NCBI GenBank assembly: GCA_015680685.1
Contig: MNCI01004064.1
Coordinates: forward strand, 137,180-201,179
Direction: 5' to 3'
Source of the DNA: Gnetum montanum
Taxonomy: Eukaryota > Streptophyta > Gnetopsida > Gnetales > Gnetaceae
Length of the DNA stretch: 64,000 nt
The notes beneath the pieces were generated by a model. The model was given only the letters and a program-made list of their open reading frames with translations. It made no database searches and had not been told where the DNA came from. This document shows, piece by piece, positions 54,810 through 64,000 of this stretch. The number at the start of each line of letters is the position of its first letter. Within the stretch, counting starts at the first letter, position 1. Position numbers and translations under genes: made by a program.

Positions 54810-57370
54810 TGTGGTAGCTGGATGGGTAGCATGTGTGACAATAAAAATTGATTTTCCAAGATATATCAATGTATGAGCTCAATTTCACAGTTAATTTCAT
54901 TACCCCAACATGTGGAACTCTATGTATTTTTGCTCATGATTTGTGGGACCTACCTATCATCAAAATTGATCATATTAATAGAATGTTGGATTAGGAAATA
55001 AAATTCCTTATCCAAAGATAGTGTGTAGATCTCATTTCATTTATAATTTCCCATCGCCAATTTGTCAAACCTTGGATATTTCTTCCCATGTTCTATGGAA
55101 CCCACACATTACCAAAATTGATCATGCTGGTAGTGTGTGGGACTAGGAAACAAAATTTCTCACCAAAAGATAGTGTGTGGATCTAATTTCATTTTTTAAT
55201 TTCCCATCACTAGGTCTGAAGTGCAATTCTTGGCTTATAAGGGAGCTCATACCTAGTGTTTGAGAGCTAAAAATAGGTTCTAACACCAAACCCTAGCATA
55301 TAAGACTAATTTCATTTTTAATTTCCCTTGCCTAGCATGTGGAGTAGGTTGGGATCATAAATCTCTATCTTCCTAGTGTATGCAAAAAAATTTGGCCTTT
55401 CCTACCTCTTGTGTTCAACATGTTGGAGCAAACCCAGGGATTTTAAGATTCTCTTTATAGTAGTCAGAGGTAGAACTCCTAAGATCTAGTAGCCATCATG
55501 AAAAGGAATGGATTGACAAGTAAAAATGCAAGACTAGAAGAGGCAAAGGAGGTTATAAGGATTGTTTTGAGCTTTTCAATCCATCGACAAGAGAAGAATC
55601 TTCATTCATGATTTCTAGGAAACAATTTTTTCTACATTTTCTTTATTTTCTAGCTTGGATTGACAATGTTTTGGATTTTTTATAGCCTATGTGTCATAGG
55701 ATGTTTGAATTTCAACTACATAGATTGATTGTCAAAGGCTTTTTGGTCATCGTAGAAGTGAACTTGAATTTTTAAGATTTTTTATGGTAAAGATTTAAAT
55801 ATTTCTTTGCCTAGCAAGCAATGTTTTGGTCATAGGCTTATTCTCTAACATTTGTAACTTTTTTTGAGCTAGATTGATAGCATTGGTGGGGTTTTGGCCA
55901 CATATGGTCAGCGTTTTTGACCACTAGAAAGGGTAGATGTAGTTTCAAAGGGTTCTAGGCCATGCTTGTAATTTTTTTTATTTTTCCTACAATCAACCTG
56001 CTACAAACTAAGGTTTTTTTGGTCAAATTTTGGTGAAATTTGGACTTTTTTGCACCTATATGTGCAGCGTTTTACTAAATTTTAGCATGTTTGATAATGT
56101 TTGTTGCATTTTTTGTCTATAATAATTTTTTATTATTTTTCCTAGCCTCAAGTGTAGCGTTTGATACATTTTTAGGTCAAATGCAGAGTTTTTGGGTTTT
56201 TTCTAGCTAGTTGTAGTGTTTTAGCTCCTAGTGTTTAGGATGGATATAATGAATTTTTCCTTGGATCTATGATCAACATGTTTGATCTCTAGCCTTGACT
56301 AGATAGTGTTTTTACTCTTTCCTACCTATTTCTATAGTGTATTGGGAATTTTGGGATTTTCATGGGGATGAAAGGATAGCGTATAGACTCCTAAAATAGA
56401 AAATCCATAATGTTTTTGACCTATTCTTCTTTATTCCTAGCATTGTTAATCTTCCCAGTATCACAAGAAAATATTTTCAAGCATCATGATTTCCCTAGGC
56501 CCAACGCTATCAATTTTGGTTACTCATTTTGGGTAATTTTCATTGTCAAGAGGTCTTTAGTTTTTGTGATGACTATTTGTCAAAATGTCTAACTTGATCA
56601 AATTTTGTTTTTGGTTTTTTAGTTTCAATTTAGTTGGAATTAAAAATTTTGTTGATTAATTTGGTTATCTTAGATCCTTGTTTCCATGGTCAATATTGTC
56701 AATTTTATGTTTTACTTATGTTTTAGGGTCAATTCATGGCTTTGATGGTCACAAGTTTTATAACTTGTGAATCTTCTTTTGTATCAATAGTTTTGTGAAG
56801 ATGCCTAATTTTTTCAAATTTGATTTATGATGGCTCAATTTTAGTATAAGTGTAATTTCATTTGTGTTTGCAATCTTATGAATGGTTGTGGTGTTTTATT
56901 GTCCACAAGCCACAACAATGGCTTGACAACATTCCTTCATCTCCTTCCATAATTTAGCTAGGTTGTCAATGATGATGATGCATGATTACCTTTGTTGTAT
57001 TGTACCTTTTGGTTGTTGCTAGTTATGATTTCAAAGGCTGTGTATGTTACATTGTGTAACTATGGTTATTGGTCATGTATTGGTTGCACTCAAGCTCATG
57101 ATGTCACATTTTGGTTTCATGTTCTATGCTATTCTTGGCTAGTATTTTGAATTAATTTGTTTTTTTATGTTTTATGTAAAACAAAAAATATGTGTTATAA
57201 ATTAAAACAAAAGTAAAAAGAAAAATAAGGCTATAAAGTAAAAGTTGCAAACATATTGTAAAAATAAGACAAAAAATAAAAGTAAAAAAACTATAAATAA
57301 TGAATAAAGTAAAAAAGGCCACAATGCATACACAAGGGAAGTGAAGGGAGGATACATATTCACAAGTTTT

Positions 57371-57625
57371 TGACCTTAGCAAGCCATGATTTACTAGATT
57401 TAGACCTCAACAAACCATGGTTTACCAGTTTTAGGCCCTGGTAGGCCATTGTGGTGCTAGTATTAGGCTTTGTCAAGTTAGTGTATCTAGTTTTATACCT
57501 TGGTAGATCATGGTTTCACTAGTTCTAGGCCCTCACAAGCCAAGGTGTCACCAATTTTAGGCCTTGGTATATCATGGTTTACCATTTTTAGGTCCTGCCA
57601 AGCCATGGTATCAATTTTCTAGCAA
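57371..57625. repeat. Minisatellite, ~36-bp units
   Basis: About seven imperfect copies of a unit resembling CAAGCCATGGTTTACCAG followed by TTTTAGGCCCTGG. Confidence 0.8.
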
Positions 57626-57747
57626 GCATGGGATAATCTTGAAAGGAAATATAAGAATAAAATAAACACAAAAACATGATATAAGGCTATGAATGTAAAT
57701 AAATGATCCTTGACAAAAGAAGGGATAAGATCTCTATGATGGATTTG

Positions 57748-57985
57748 TTACTTGATCTCTAATAGGTCAAGGAACTTCTTTTGCACAATCTTATGTTCAC
57801 CATTCTTCTTGTTTGATATGGTAAGTAAAAAGTGTTCTTGTTGATCGTCCAATATTGTAGCATTGGCAATGTTAGCATTATTATTATTATTATTATTGGC
57901 CTTGTCTTGAACATTCGAAGTTTCATCTTGAAACTCCACTTTTAATTCTCGTTCAATGTTGACATTGTTAATGAACCGTAAACAT
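57748..57985 (-). pseudogene. Polyprotein remnant downstream of protease
   Basis: The 63-codon minus-strand frame M-E-F-Q-D-E-T-S-N-V-Q-D followed by seven asparagines (a (TTA)n microsatellite) lies just beyond the LTR that splits the protease. Position suggests it is the continuation of the gypsy polyprotein. No domain recognised. Confidence 0.4.
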
Positions 57986-59040
57986 TATGGATCAAAAACT
58001 TAAAAGAGGGGTTGGATAAGTTCCCTAATTAAAAAATGCACCAGCCATAAGAACACATCAAGTTTGCATGGTTTCCCAACTTGGGTACGTCCACACTTAA
58101 AGGTTAGACTCTGTGCACACTTCTAGACTTTGTTTCTTCAAAAATGTGATTTAAAGGTCATCACTCCTTGTACAAGCCTTAAGCTCTAATTTGGAGTGTT
58201 TCATTGTTGTGATACCACTCAACCCCACAAATTTTTGACAAGCTCAAAATATGATCTAGAGGATCCCATAACCTTTACAAAATTAAGCTCCACTCAGGAG
58301 TATTTTGACACCACAAAACCACTTAATCTTGTAGGATCTTGACAAGCTCCATTAGAATGTCTTCTCATAAGAAGCACATCAATTTTGTAGGGCTACAAGA
58401 AAGAAAGAGAAGAATAAGGAATGAGTGTAACTAAATTTACAGGTCGTTATACTTGAAGCTCAGTACAATCATAATCAAGCAAATGATGTTACAATGAAGA
58501 GCAAGATAGAATTTTTTAGAATAGCCAATGATAGAACTTTCTCTAAATAGTTCTTACACAATTCCCAAGATATTAACATTGTCTTATAACCTCTTATTTT
58601 TCAAAAAATCCTTAGAATTCATGCAAAAACTACCAAATGGCTAGTCTAGATATTTACTTCAAAGTTTAGACATTTTTCCAAGATAGCCTTTAATGTAGGA
58701 GAGACGTCTACTTTAACAGTGAGATATATTGCCATAAATGGCTACTATGGAAGATAGAGGTCTACTATTTTTTGAAGATGTCTACTCAACTTCTGAAGTT
58801 TGAATTTTGAGGCATTCTCTTATCAATTTATCTTCTTGGAAGTCCTCGAAGCATCTTCATTTGATTTGTAGACTTCATTTTCATCCATGCTCTCATCTTG
58901 CCCATGTAGTCTTCATTTTGACATCTTGACGTAGATCTCATTTTCTTTAAGTTCTTGTTTATGCCCTTGCAAAATAAATCACATAAAGCATTCTTAGAAC
59001 TCCATTTTCCTTAAGGTTTTACCATACCAAATGGTCAACA
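57986..59040 (-). mobile_element. Copia-type solo LTR, minus orientation (1,055 bp)
   Basis: Reads TGTTGACC...GATCCATA on the minus strand. Flanks AACAT (57,981-57,985) and AACAC (59,041-59,045) agree at 4 of 5 positions. It interrupts the gypsy protease after R-G-D-N. Same family as 53,728-54,809 but inverted, with ~80-85% identity by eye. Confidence 0.8.
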
Positions 59041-59420
59041 AACACATGTTGTCTCCACGAATCATAATTTCATCATCCTCATATGGTAAGTAAATCTCTT
59101 GATGTATAAGACATGAGATTGCCCAAAGCTTCACTAACCATGTCCTTCCTAGGATTAAGTTAAAACTAGGTGTCTCCTCAACCACTAGGATATTGATGAA
59201 TGTGGGAAACTATTTCCTAACTATACAAGTCAAATGACATGGAGCCTCATCTAGCTAATCATGACCCATTGAATGACTTGAGTGTGGAGGTAGAGGTTTC
59301 TTAGATGTTTATAATTAGGCCTAGTTCCTTAACAATGGTAAATAGTATCACGTTGGTTGCTACTTTGTCATCCACATGAACATGATGAACCTTATATTGC
59401 TAATACGTACGGTAATGAGG
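59041..59420 (-). pseudogene. Ty3/gypsy aspartic protease region, C-terminal part
   Basis: The minus-strand frame reads P-S-F-N-L-I-L-G-R-T-W-L, then I-S-C-L-I-H-Q-E-I-Y-L-P-Y-E-D-D and I-R-G-D-N. This is the end of the plant gypsy retropepsin region (usual form Y-N-L-I-L-G-R-P-W-L...P-S-T-L-H-Q-x-L-K-F). The catalytic D-S/T-G half is expected to the right but is not clearly seen. The frame is cut by the solo LTR at 59,040. Confidence 0.8.
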
Positions 59421-60154
59421 AGAGGAGCATATAGTACTTTTCCATTTTGTGAATCAATCATCACTTCACTATCACAAAAGATTAGCATGGTTTGATGCTT
59501 TGTTCATCTAAACTAAGTTTGCTCAATGACAAAGTGAATGAATTCTTTGTTAGCAAGCATGTCTTTCCTCACATAAATAGAGGTCAACATTTGGACTAGC
59601 ACATATCTATAAGTAGGAGAAGTCATGACTAGTTCATATAAATTTAATGATATGTTCTTTTGCCTAGGGAACCATTTGTGTTATTCCATCATTAAAAGGA
59701 AATTCTTTTCCTTGGCATCTAATTTTTTAGCCTTGGTAGTCTTAATTTCCTCCATTATTCCTAGAAATTTTGGCTCATATTTTGATGTATGTTGCATGGA
59801 CCCCTTACTCATACTTGATTTGTAACTCATTATTATTTGACTTGTTGATGAAGTTTGGGTAATGGAGTTCACAAGTAGGATTAATTTTGATGTAGGTTTT
59901 AGTGGGTCAACTTATTTTTAAGCCTTTTGTTATCAACTATCTTTAGTTGGCTTAGTCGTTTATTTGGAAATAGATTCTTTTCATCATTATTGTGGTGAAT
60001 TTTTCTTATTACTTGGTGATGATAATGTTGAGGTATTGGCAACAATAGGTGAGCATTGATCATGTGTTGTTGCATGTTTCATTGTGGATGGAAAAGGTAT
60101 CCTAATAACAAGTGCTTTCCTAACTTTAGGGAGATTGATAATGCTTTGTTTGGG

Positions 60155-60540
60155 TCATGATGTTGTTGCCACTAAAAAGGAGAAAAGCATGGAAAAAGAC
60201 TCTTTAGGAGCCACAGGTGATGGTACTTGTACGATGAATGGTGTTTTAGGCTTTGTGTTTTGGGGTTGAGGTAATACCTTGATGAAAAATGGTTTTCTAG
60301 GAGGACTAGACCAAGTAGATGTTATGAAGAAGGCAATGGTATAAGATTCATTATTAGTGTTTGGAGAGTTAGGCTCATTCAACACTAGCTCTCCATGATT
60401 GAACATCTTCTGAAAATCATCTTTAAGGGCTAAGTAGAAATTGGTATCATGACTAGCTAGATAATAATAGTGGCAAAAATTATCAAGCTTGAAGTACTTT
60501 GGTAGTTTTGGATCATCTTTGGTTACAATCATTGGATCTC
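60155..60540 (-). pseudogene. gag C-terminal region with zinc-finger-like motif
   Basis: The 125-codon minus-strand frame begins near P-K-L-P-K-Y-F-K-L-D-N-F-C-H-Y-Y-Y-L-A-S-H-D-T, resembling the F-C-x-Y-H-x-x-x-G-H-D-T-x-x-C-x-x-L-K motif of plant gypsy gag. Here the second histidine is tyrosine and the expected cysteine is tyrosine. It continues D-D-F-Q-K-M-F-N-H-G-E-L and a proline-rich tail. The zinc-ligand losses suggest it no longer binds RNA. Confidence 0.7.
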
Positions 60541-60899
60541 TAACTATTTGACAAAGATGATCATGTCTCTTACAAGCCTCCTTAGATAGTTGCTTATGTT
60601 AAATATAGTTGTCTTTAAGTAACTATTCTAGGAGCTTGTAAGGTTTCATGGACAACTTGGTATACTTAGACCTATCCTTGCATTCAAAATTAGGCCTTAT
60701 CTAGTTGGAAGCATATGAACTAGATGGCTGAGATGGGTCAAAAGATGTGTTGCATGGTGGAGGTCTTTGCTCTTTTGTTTGTTTCATATCTTTTTCCACT
60801 ATGGCCACAATTGCTTGTGTTGGTTTATTCTTATCACTATCCCACCATGTATATTAGTTTTTGTAGGCTACAAAGGTCAGATCATTACTAGCTTCGACC

Positions 60900-61660
60900 A
60901 TCTCCTCAATGCTTTTAATTAATGAAAAGTCTTGGCTTAATGATCATGGTTCTAAGTAATAAAGCTTTGACTTGATAAAGTTGTGAACTACCCTCTTGAA
61001 AATGGCTAGCTAATGAATTTCAAAGATGGACTCTCAAATTTTGTTGAGTGTTTCATTCCATTTCTAAATAAACTTTTGAACTAGTTCAAGGGGTCCTTAT
61101 ATCACTTTCATAAGTTGATCTAATGTTACATTAGCCTTCAAGTTATACTTAAAATGGTTAAAATTTGAGTAATCAAGTCATCAAGTGAGAAGTTAGAATT
61201 CCTCAGCAACATCCTATACTAGTCTAAAGCTTTGCTTATTAAGGACATAGGAAAAAAATCATAGCACTATGTGTAACCAAGCTTGTAGTAAGATATTACT
61301 CATAGTAAAAGATGATAAGATATGCATTGGGATCACCTTCACCATTGTACTTGGTGAATTGAGGGATGGGAATACCCAAAGGTAATGTAAGTTGAGAGAT
61401 AGTTGGACTAATTGGATCATCTTGGTAAAAGTACATGACTTTTACCATTTGGATTGACTAGCTTCAAGATTTCTTAGCTTCTCAGTAAATTCGTAAATTT
61501 GTTGAAAGGCTTGATCTAGGCTTTGTGATGCTCCTACAAGTTGTGTTGGTTGTTGAACAATTAGTGGTTGGAAAAAAGGCAATGGTGTGGATTGGAAATG
61601 TCGAGTTACTACCGCTACGGTATGATTAAATATGGAAAATGAGGTTTTCACTAGGACATG
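60900..61660 (-). pseudogene. gag core domain of the large element
   Basis: Minus-strand translation: L-G-I-P-I-P-Q-F-T-K-Y-N-G-E-G-D-P-N-A-Y-L, the P-x-F-x-x-Y-x-G-x-G-D-P start of plant gypsy gag, then L-T-T-S-L-V-T-H-S-A-M-I-F-F. The frame at 61,442-61,651 (M-K-T-S-F-S-I-F-N) precedes it with a Q-rich coiled region and L-R-N-L-E-A. Numerous stops. Confidence 0.7.
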
Positions 61661-63178
61661 AGGGACAAAGAGAGTATTTTAAAAAAATGGCTTATGCGAC
61701 ACATGTAGTATCTTAAATCCCACAAAATAACTAGCTAAAGCTATAAATGGTTGGGGTATAGAAGAAACAAGTGAAGGGTAAGCTTAGTGATGAAAGGGGT
61801 TGAGGTAAACGAGGAAGTAAGTAGAGAAGTAGATTATGACACTTGACTTACAAAGGTTACAAGGGGTACTTGGTTTACTATAGAGGTAGGAGGCACTATA
61901 TTAAACATGGTCACCTTTGGGACATAATGCTATAAAAGGTCTCTTAAGTGCATCTTTAGCTTGTAATAAGCCTTGAATTCATCTTGCTCCTCTTGGTCTT
62001 GTTCTAGATTGGCTTCCTTACTTATTTCAACCTCATTATCAGCCTCTACTAGTTGTGATAACATGTGTGTAAAGGATTTTGTTAATTTAATGTGGCCATA
62101 GGGGGAAGGAATGTACTTCTTCCCATTCTTGTGGATGATCTCAAACTGGTGCTTAGAATCTAATTCTTTGTGTAGGATACATAAACTAGCTTGTATCTTT
62201 GTGCAAACGAAGTTGCAATAATCCTCATTTATGTTTGTGTATAAAGGATTCTAGAAGATACGCCTAAGAGTTTGGTAACAAGCAATAATGGCTAGGTCCT
62301 TGGGGTCATAGATATGGATGGATTTCCCATTAGAGGCCATGGAAATGATGTTGTGTGGTAGAATGCTTGATGCAAAAGGCATAAACTATGTGAGACAAAG
62401 TGATTGGGAAAACGTGGTAAATGTTATAACATCTTAAATAAGCTTTAGCTTATAGCTATAGCTTGTAACTTATTTGCGATGTAGCATATTTAATAGCTTG
62501 TTTGAGCACATCTTGTGACAAATTTAGCATATATGAGTTGTAGCATATTTAACAACTTACAGTGTATTTGACGTGTAGTGTATTTAATAGCTTTTTTAAG
62601 TTGTAGCTTGTGAGACTATTTTAGGTGTAGCATATTTAACAAATTTGGCTAAAATGTAAGTGTAGAATCAAGGAAAATGAAATGAAATATAGTTGTAACA
62701 ATGATTTTTATGAGCATATTTATCCTAGCATATTTTTGGTTACACCGGGAATAATGGAAAGAATGGTAATGATGTATTCAAGGCTACACAGGACAAAAAG
62801 GATAATTAAGCTACAACATTTTGAGGTTGCACAAGAAAAAGGCTTCAACCTTTTTAAGGTTGCATAGGGAAAACAAGAAAAAAGGCTACAAAAGTTTTGG
62901 AAAAAACTCTACAAAATTATCTGTGAAAACAAAAAAGATAATATGCACTACAACCATAAAAATAATTATTTTACAATTTAAAGAAATTGTAAACTAGCTG
63001 CACTATAAAATTTTTACATGAAAAAAATCTAAAAATAATGCATAGAAACTCAAAAATGCTAAGGTTATAGAAGACTCAAAATAACTCTTATAGTATCAAA
63101 TATGCTAGCATGAAAAGGTAGAAGAAATAGGAAAATGGTACTTGCATATAGGTTTAGATGAAAAAGTTAAGGAGAGGT
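61661..63178. other. Leader of the large element, repeats, no gene
   Basis: Between primer-binding-like site and gag. Contains irregular TGTAGCATATTTAA repeats (62,430-62,650) and several AAGGCTACAA/AAGGTTGCA blocks (62,780-62,910). Minus-strand sequence near 61,920-62,340 may encode gag N-terminus but no motif is clear. Confidence 0.5.
62430..62650. repeat. Irregular tandem repeats, TGTAGCATATTTAAnAGCTT type
   Basis: Four to five units of ~45-60 bp, e.g. GATGTAGCATATTTAATAG, GTTGTAGCATATTTAACAA and GTGTAGTGTATTTAATAG. Confidence 0.7.
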
Positions 63179-63194
63179 CCTCCTTCTAGCACCA
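63179..63194 (-). promoter_or_regulatory. Primer-binding-site-like sequence
   Basis: TGGTGCTAGAAGGAGG on the minus strand, 6 bases inside the right LTR. Shared with one difference by the Tat-like element (38,700-38,715). tRNA not identified. Confidence 0.6.
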
Positions 63195-63200
63195 GAAAAT

Positions 63201-64000
63201 TGTAGTGATGGAAAAATTCAACATCGGAAATTAAATGAATCTACACATGATAGTGCTAACCTTAGAATCCATGGGCCTCAAAAGGACTTGAGGCATCATA
63301 GGTAGTCTTGTCGAACACCTAAGGACTTGAAAATCTATTACCAAATGAGAATATAGGCTAAAATAAGTGTAAGAAAAATAGACAAATAATGGATCCAATG
63401 CTGGATCTGAAAAAACCAAGAGAAACTAGTAAACAATGTGGCCAAAATCAGGCTACAAACTTTATATTAAAATGTTGTAAAATGCTATAAATCAATAGGT
63501 TCAAAAAATATATATCAATAGGCTTTCAAAATCCAGAGAGTACAAATAGCTCAAAGATCTCTCTGAGACCATTGTTTAAGATCTAGCTCATGTAGGCAAG
63601 ATGTGTTCTGCAATTAAATCTATACTTGTTCATCTTAATCAATTCGCTCCAAAATAAATACTATAATAGTTTCTCTTTACTCTCAATGATTAGTGCTAAA
63701 AGAAGGCTGCAAAAATCTGTAACAATGTCTCTACTAACTTGCCCAAAATAGGTTTCAAAATGATCTGTGATGTGCCCAAAAAGGTTTGGAAATGGTGTTG
63801 AATTTGGCTAAAATCGACCTTCAATTTGTTATTGTTGTATCGGTTATGATCCTGTAAGCTTTCTAGACCATTACATAGTATTTTTGGCCATTTGTATGGC
63901 CCAAAATTGCAACATATTAGCCACCAGCATATGTGACTTTTAAGCCTAATACGCTGGCATAATGAAACTTGGCAATGTGAACAATGAATGTCATTTTACA
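63201..64000 (-). repeat. 5' LTR of the large element, incomplete at window edge
   Basis: From TGTAGTGATGG to the window end. Counterpart of 50,360 onward; about 280 bp more are expected beyond 64,000. Confidence 0.7.

Larger units (their letters stand above)
54810..57985. other. Internal region of the large element, no coding recognised
   Basis: T-rich sense strand with many TTTTT runs; no RT, RNase H or integrase motif seen in any frame. Holds a minisatellite at 57,371-57,625 and a (TTA)n run at 57,879-57,897. The minus frame at 57,748-57,939 (asparagine run) may continue the protease polyprotein. Confidence 0.5.
50360..64000 (-). mobile_element. Large Ty3/gypsy element without visible RT, runs past window end
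   Basis: LTR-like sequence at 50,360-51,441 is repeated at 63,201-64,000 in the same orientation, with shared blocks such as AATGAATCTACA, TTAGAATCCA, CAAATGAGAATA-like, TCTCTCTGAGAC and TAGACCATTACATAGT. The primer-binding-like site TGGTGCTAGAAGGAGG at 63,194-63,179 puts the 5' LTR at the right. The minus strand encodes gag (60,155-61,660) and an aspartic protease end (59,041-59,420). No RT or integrase was found down to 51,441. Two copia-type solo LTRs are nested inside. Length exceeds 13.6 kb. Confidence 0.75.

Noticed and set aside
57152-57382. Minus-strand hydrophobic 76-codon frame resembling a membrane protein
   Set aside because: Arises from A/T-rich low-complexity DNA (AAAATAAAA runs); no start context or conserved motif.

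Overview
This is nuclear DNA of a seed plant, most likely a woody angiosperm with a large, repeat-rich genome. The evidence is nested LTR retrotransposons of both superfamilies, a plant-type LINE, an NB-ARC-like pseudogene pair and one intron-containing host gene. No rRNA, tRNA, CRISPR or bacterial-type features were seen. Most of the window is AT-rich and poor in CpG. A few blocks stand out as CpG-rich (1-538, about 5,600-6,050, 13,631-15,234, 16,077-17,081 and 41,420-42,425); four of the five are LTRs, probably the youngest insertions.

Layout. At 1-1,860 a CpG-rich LTR end interrupts the 3' end of a Ty1/copia element, followed by its polypurine tract and LTR. At 1,900-6,580 lies the only host-gene neighbourhood: a two-exon minus-strand gene (2,151-4,177) for a 192-residue single-pass membrane protein, with upstream microsatellites and a G-box cluster. 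At 6,583-13,230 a segment is duplicated in tandem; it mixes Ty3/gypsy reverse transcriptase (minus), integrase (plus), an LTR and a LINE 3' end. From about 20,750 down to 12,597 runs one old minus-strand LINE (ORF1, endonuclease, RT, zf-RVT). It carries a 408-bp internal duplication and is split by two solo LTRs, each with an exact 5-bp target-site duplication (TSD). At 21,709-23,120 and 39,655-41,050 are two related NLR-like pseudogene fragments.

At 23,274-32,409 is a complete but old non-autonomous Ty3/gypsy element: 842-bp LTRs, TSD CTATA, a primer-binding site, gag, no pol, and a second ORF with its own promoter-like block and possible intron. Two more fragments of this second ORF (43,620-47,030 plus; 48,100-50,270 minus) face each other. 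Solo LTRs of the same family sit at 16,077-17,081 and 41,420-42,425. At 33,660-39,654 is a decayed Tat/Ogre-like Ty3/gypsy element (minus) with recognisable gag, protease, RT, RNase H and integrase. From 50,360 to beyond the window end runs a third large minus-strand Ty3/gypsy element with gag and protease but no visible RT, invaded by two copia-type solo LTRs in opposite orientation.

How it fits together. The history is repeated nesting: LINE first, then LTR elements into the LINE and into each other, then LTR-LTR recombination leaving solo LTRs. The least expected signal is in the LTRs of the TGATGAG...CTCATCA family. They carry tandem hairpin modules whose stems differ in sequence between modules yet remain complementary, next to CGATATCGCG repeats just upstream of the TATA box. 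The non-autonomous element's second ORF, with conserved promoter-like and intron-like signals, is the best candidate for an undescribed coding unit. Two single N bases, each flanked by a 46-bp direct repeat, look like assembly joins.
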